A model generated the notes under the pieces. That model was given only the letters and a program-made list of their open reading frames with translations. It was not told the origin of the DNA and searched no databases. This document shows, piece by piece, positions 62,261 to 64,000 of a DNA stretch of 64,000 nucleotides (the first letter of the stretch is position 1; each line of letters starts with the position of its first letter). The stretch is from Natranaeroarchaeum aerophilus (lineage in GTDB: Archaea; Halobacteriota; Halobacteria; Halobacteriales; Natronoarchaeaceae), in NCBI RefSeq assembly GCF_023638055.1, contig NZ_JAKRVY010000007.1, positions 124,001 to 188,000 of the forward strand, given 5' to 3'. Made by a program: the position numbers and the translations under genes.

Positions 62261-63604
62261 TTACTTCCGCCGGTTCGATACACCTTCCTCTGCGGTATCC
62301 CGAGCAACGACCTCGTATAGCAGGGCGCGGTCGCTCTCCTCGCTGGGGCGCAGGATTCGGCCGAGTCGCTGGGTGAACTCGCGTTCGCTGCCGCTGCCCG
62401 AGAGGACCACTGCGACGCTGGCATCCGGGACGTCGATCCCCTCGTCCAGTACGTTCGACGTGACGACGCGCGTGTACTCCCCCTTCCGGAACCGATCGAG
62501 AATCTCACGGCGCTCTCCTGTCGACGTCCGGTGGGTGATCGGCGGAATCAGAAATCGGTCGGCGATCCGGTAGGCAAAGTCGTTGTGGGCGGTAAAGACG
62601 ATCGTGCGCTCGCCGCGGTGGCGATCGAGAATCTCTCCGAGTGCATCGACTTTCGCCTCGCTACTCATCATGATCTCGCGGGCGCGCTGTTTTGCCAGCA
62701 GGGCTTCACGCGCTTCGGGATCGCGCCCCGAGCGCTTGACGAGTTCCTGGTAGTCGCTACCGCTCCGGAGCTGGATGTTCGAGCGCCTGAGATAGTCAGT
62801 AAAGGTGCCCTGCTGGTCGTCGTACTCGGCGCGTTCGTCGGGCGGGAGTTCGACCGACCGGCGCTTGACCTCGTAGGCCGCGAGATGCTCACCAGCTAAA
62901 TCGTCCGGTTCGAGCGAGTAGACGACCGGACCGACCAGCTCCGCAACGACCTCGTGAGCGTCGTCCGGGCGCTCGAAGGTGGCCGTGAGGCCGAGCCGCG
63001 CTGGCGCGGCGAGCAACTGTGCGATCTGTCTGAAGCCCTCCCCGCCGAGGTGGTGGACCTCGTCGAAGACGACCAGCCCGAACCGGCCGCCGATCTCGCT
63101 CGCCCGGAGATACGCCGAGTCGTAGGTAGCGACCGTCAGCGGGCCGACCTGCTGGACGCCCCCGCCCAGCTGGCCGAGCCTCACGTCGGGAAACTCCTCG
63201 GCGAGTTCGTCACGCCACTGCTCCAGCAGGTCGATCGTCGGCACAACGACGAGCGTCGGAGTCGACAGGGCCGCGATGGCGGCGACGCCGATCACCGTCT
63301 TGCCGCTCCCCGTGGGGAGTTCGAGGACGCCACGGCGATCGGCCCCCTCCCAGGCGTCGAGCGCGTCGCGCTGGTACTCACGGAGCTGGTAGCTCGACGA
63401 CAGATCAGGGACGGCTGCGAGGTTCAGCACGTCGTCCTCGACGTCTTCGCCCCGCTCGTCGAGGGCGTCCCGGAGCGCTGCGTACCGGTGTCCGGGCGCG
63501 CGATAGGTCTCCGAGCGCGGGTCGTACTCGACGCCCGGCAGGTCGGCGACGTCCTCGCCGGTTAACTGGATCGTCCCGTCCTCGAAGCCGAGTCTCGTCG
63601 TCAC
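62261..63604 (-). CDS. xpb: XPB/Rad25-family DNA helicase
   Basis: This 447-aa SF2 helicase has Walker A LPTGSGKTVIG (about residues 95-105), DEVH in VVFDEVHHLGGEGF, motif III-like LTATFERPD and motif VI QRLGRILRP. An N-terminal domain (GFEDGTIQLTGEDVADLPGVEYDPRSETYRAP) resembles the damage-recognition domain of archaeal XPB. It opens DNA for Bax1 cleavage in repair. The TAA stop lies next to the TnpB element, so insertion may have trimmed or reset its C-terminus (EEGVSNRRK). Confidence 0.9.
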   Translation of the reverse strand: MTTRLGFEDGTIQLTGEDVADLPGVEYDPRSETYRAPGHRYAALRDALDERGEDVEDDVLNLAAVPDLSSSYQLREYQRDALDAWEGADRRGVLELPTGSGKTVIGVAAIAALSTPTLVVVPTIDLLEQWRDELAEEFPDVRLGQLGGGVQQVGPLTVATYDSAYLRASEIGGRFGLVVFDEVHHLGGEGFRQIAQLLAAPARLGLTATFERPDDAHEVVAELVGPVVYSLEPDDLAGEHLAAYEVKRRSVELPPDERAEYDDQQGTFTDYLRRSNIQLRSGSDYQELVKRSGRDPEAREALLAKQRAREIMMSSEAKVDALGEILDRHRGERTIVFTAHNDFAYRIADRFLIPPITHRTSTGERREILDRFRKGEYTRVVTSNVLDEGIDVPDASVAVVLSGSGSEREFTQRLGRILRPSEESDRALLYEVVARDTAEEGVSNRRK

Positions 63605-63706
63605 GTCCTCGCGTAGACACGGAGGCTACAAAAACCGTTCCGGAGACGGTGGTCGTAGCAATCGAGACCCGAATAGTTATACTCATTCGGATTATATTGA
63701 ATACAA

Positions 63707-63991
63707 GTGACGCGGTCCAGAACAAACAGACAAAAGAGCGTCGAGCGTGCTCGGTGGGGGAGCGTTGCAGTACTCCCGGTTGCTGCCCTGTTATTTTATT
63801 TCGGCGCGACAACCATCCCGGAGCTGGGTTGGCTGTTTGCCGGGCTCCTCCTACTGATCGGTGGGGTACTCGGCACGCTCCGATCGACCGATGTCTGGAT
63901 CCAGGCACTGAGTACGTTGTACCTGTTTGTTGGAGTATGGCTAGTTGCAGTACTGCTACTTGGCTATACGGTCAGTCTCGGATCGGCGTAG
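63707..63991 (+). CDS. Small three-helix membrane protein
   Basis: This 94-aa protein has three hydrophobic helices (about residues 17-35, 40-57 and 66-88) and a basic N-terminus (MTRSRTNRQKSVERARWG). The start is GTG 63707: TATA-like AGTTATACTC lies about 28 nt before it, giving a leaderless mRNA, and there is no in-frame ATG nearby. It is divergent from xpb. No family recognised. Confidence 0.65.
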   Translation: MTRSRTNRQKSVERARWGSVAVLPVAALLFYFGATTIPELGWLFAGLLLLIGGVLGTLRSTDVWIQALSTLYLFVGVWLVAVLLLGYTVSLGSA

Positions 63992-64000
63992 GTCTCACCC

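Larger units (their letters stand above)
60838..62262 (+). mobile_element. TnpB-only (IS1341-type) IS200/IS605 element
   Basis: The element carries tnpB without tnpA and has hairpins of the same form at both sides (60854-60873 and 62237-62256). It lies between the XPB helicase gene, whose stop codon at 62261 is just 4 nt past the right hairpin, and the alpha/beta hydrolase. Exact ends cannot be fixed. Mobility would need TnpA in trans. Confidence 0.6.

Noticed and set aside
1-64000. tRNA or rRNA genes
   Set aside because: I saw no T-arm GGTTCGAATCC-type block with matching acceptor stem and no conserved rRNA segment; a covariance search would be decisive.

Overview
The window comes from a haloarchaeon (class Halobacteria). 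The DNA is GC-rich and nearly every protein is strongly acidic. Many genes are probably leaderless, with a TATA-like element 25-30 nt before the start codon. The gene content is also typical: archaeal cobamide salvage genes, halocyanin, HalOD1, an XPB-Bax1 pair, PAC2, type 2 IPP isomerase and tandem UspA proteins. I saw no rRNA, tRNA or CRISPR array.

Layout. 0-2.8 kb: tungstate ABC transporter (tupABC, tupA cut by the window edge) with a TOBE-domain regulator. 2.8-8.6 kb: a tightly overlapping cobamide assembly and salvage operon on the minus strand, headed by a HAD protein (HAD-cbiB-cobS-cobY-cobT-cobD-cbiZ). 8.6-18.6 kb: a MinD-like ATPase pair and housekeeping genes (PP-loop/PAPS-reductase-like protein, MsrB, Nudix, S10 paralogue, M20 amidohydrolase, M48 protease, halocyanin, lipoate ligase-like protein, endonuclease IV). 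17.8-28.3 kb: an accessory region framed by two paralogous HTH-GNAT genes of equal length. It holds a three-hairpin module resembling an IS605-type right end, an ABC-2 exporter, a 643-aa DDE transposase, small hypothetical genes, two unusual wHTH proteins, and a ~420-bp segment bounded by inverted repeats. 28.3-33.7 kb: a cluster of five secreted or membrane-anchored proteins of the kind that accompanies archaeal type IV pilus/Tad-like loci, but with no ATPase or TadC gene in the window. 34-45 kb: YchF, UbiA-type prenyltransferase, aminotransferase, IDI-2, PAC2, an NSUN methyltransferase with a separate small partner, a PQQ-propeller lipoprotein, an MFS carrier and a class V aminotransferase.

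45.4-58.3 kb is a thiol and sulfur region: trxA-trxB, a small three-cysteine HTH regulator, a cation/proton antiporter, TauE/SafE exporter with a 50-aa partner, universal stress proteins, OsmC, YeeE/YedE thiosulfate-type transporter halves, a rhodanese-persulfide dioxygenase fusion, TusA, DsrE-like and HalOD1 proteins. The main new observation is here. A bipartite promoter element, ATTGT - 10 nt - CAARAC, lies immediately upstream of the TATA region of the thioredoxin, regulator, TauE, rhodanese-MBL and OsmC units, and a further copy lies in the tusA leader. This suggests an undescribed thiol/sulfur regulon, with the three-cysteine HTH protein as the obvious candidate regulator.

58.3-64 kb holds the XPB helicase and Bax1 nuclease genes. 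They are separated by a hydrolase gene and a complete TnpB element, next to an array of three 22-bp tandem repeats in front of a UspA gene.
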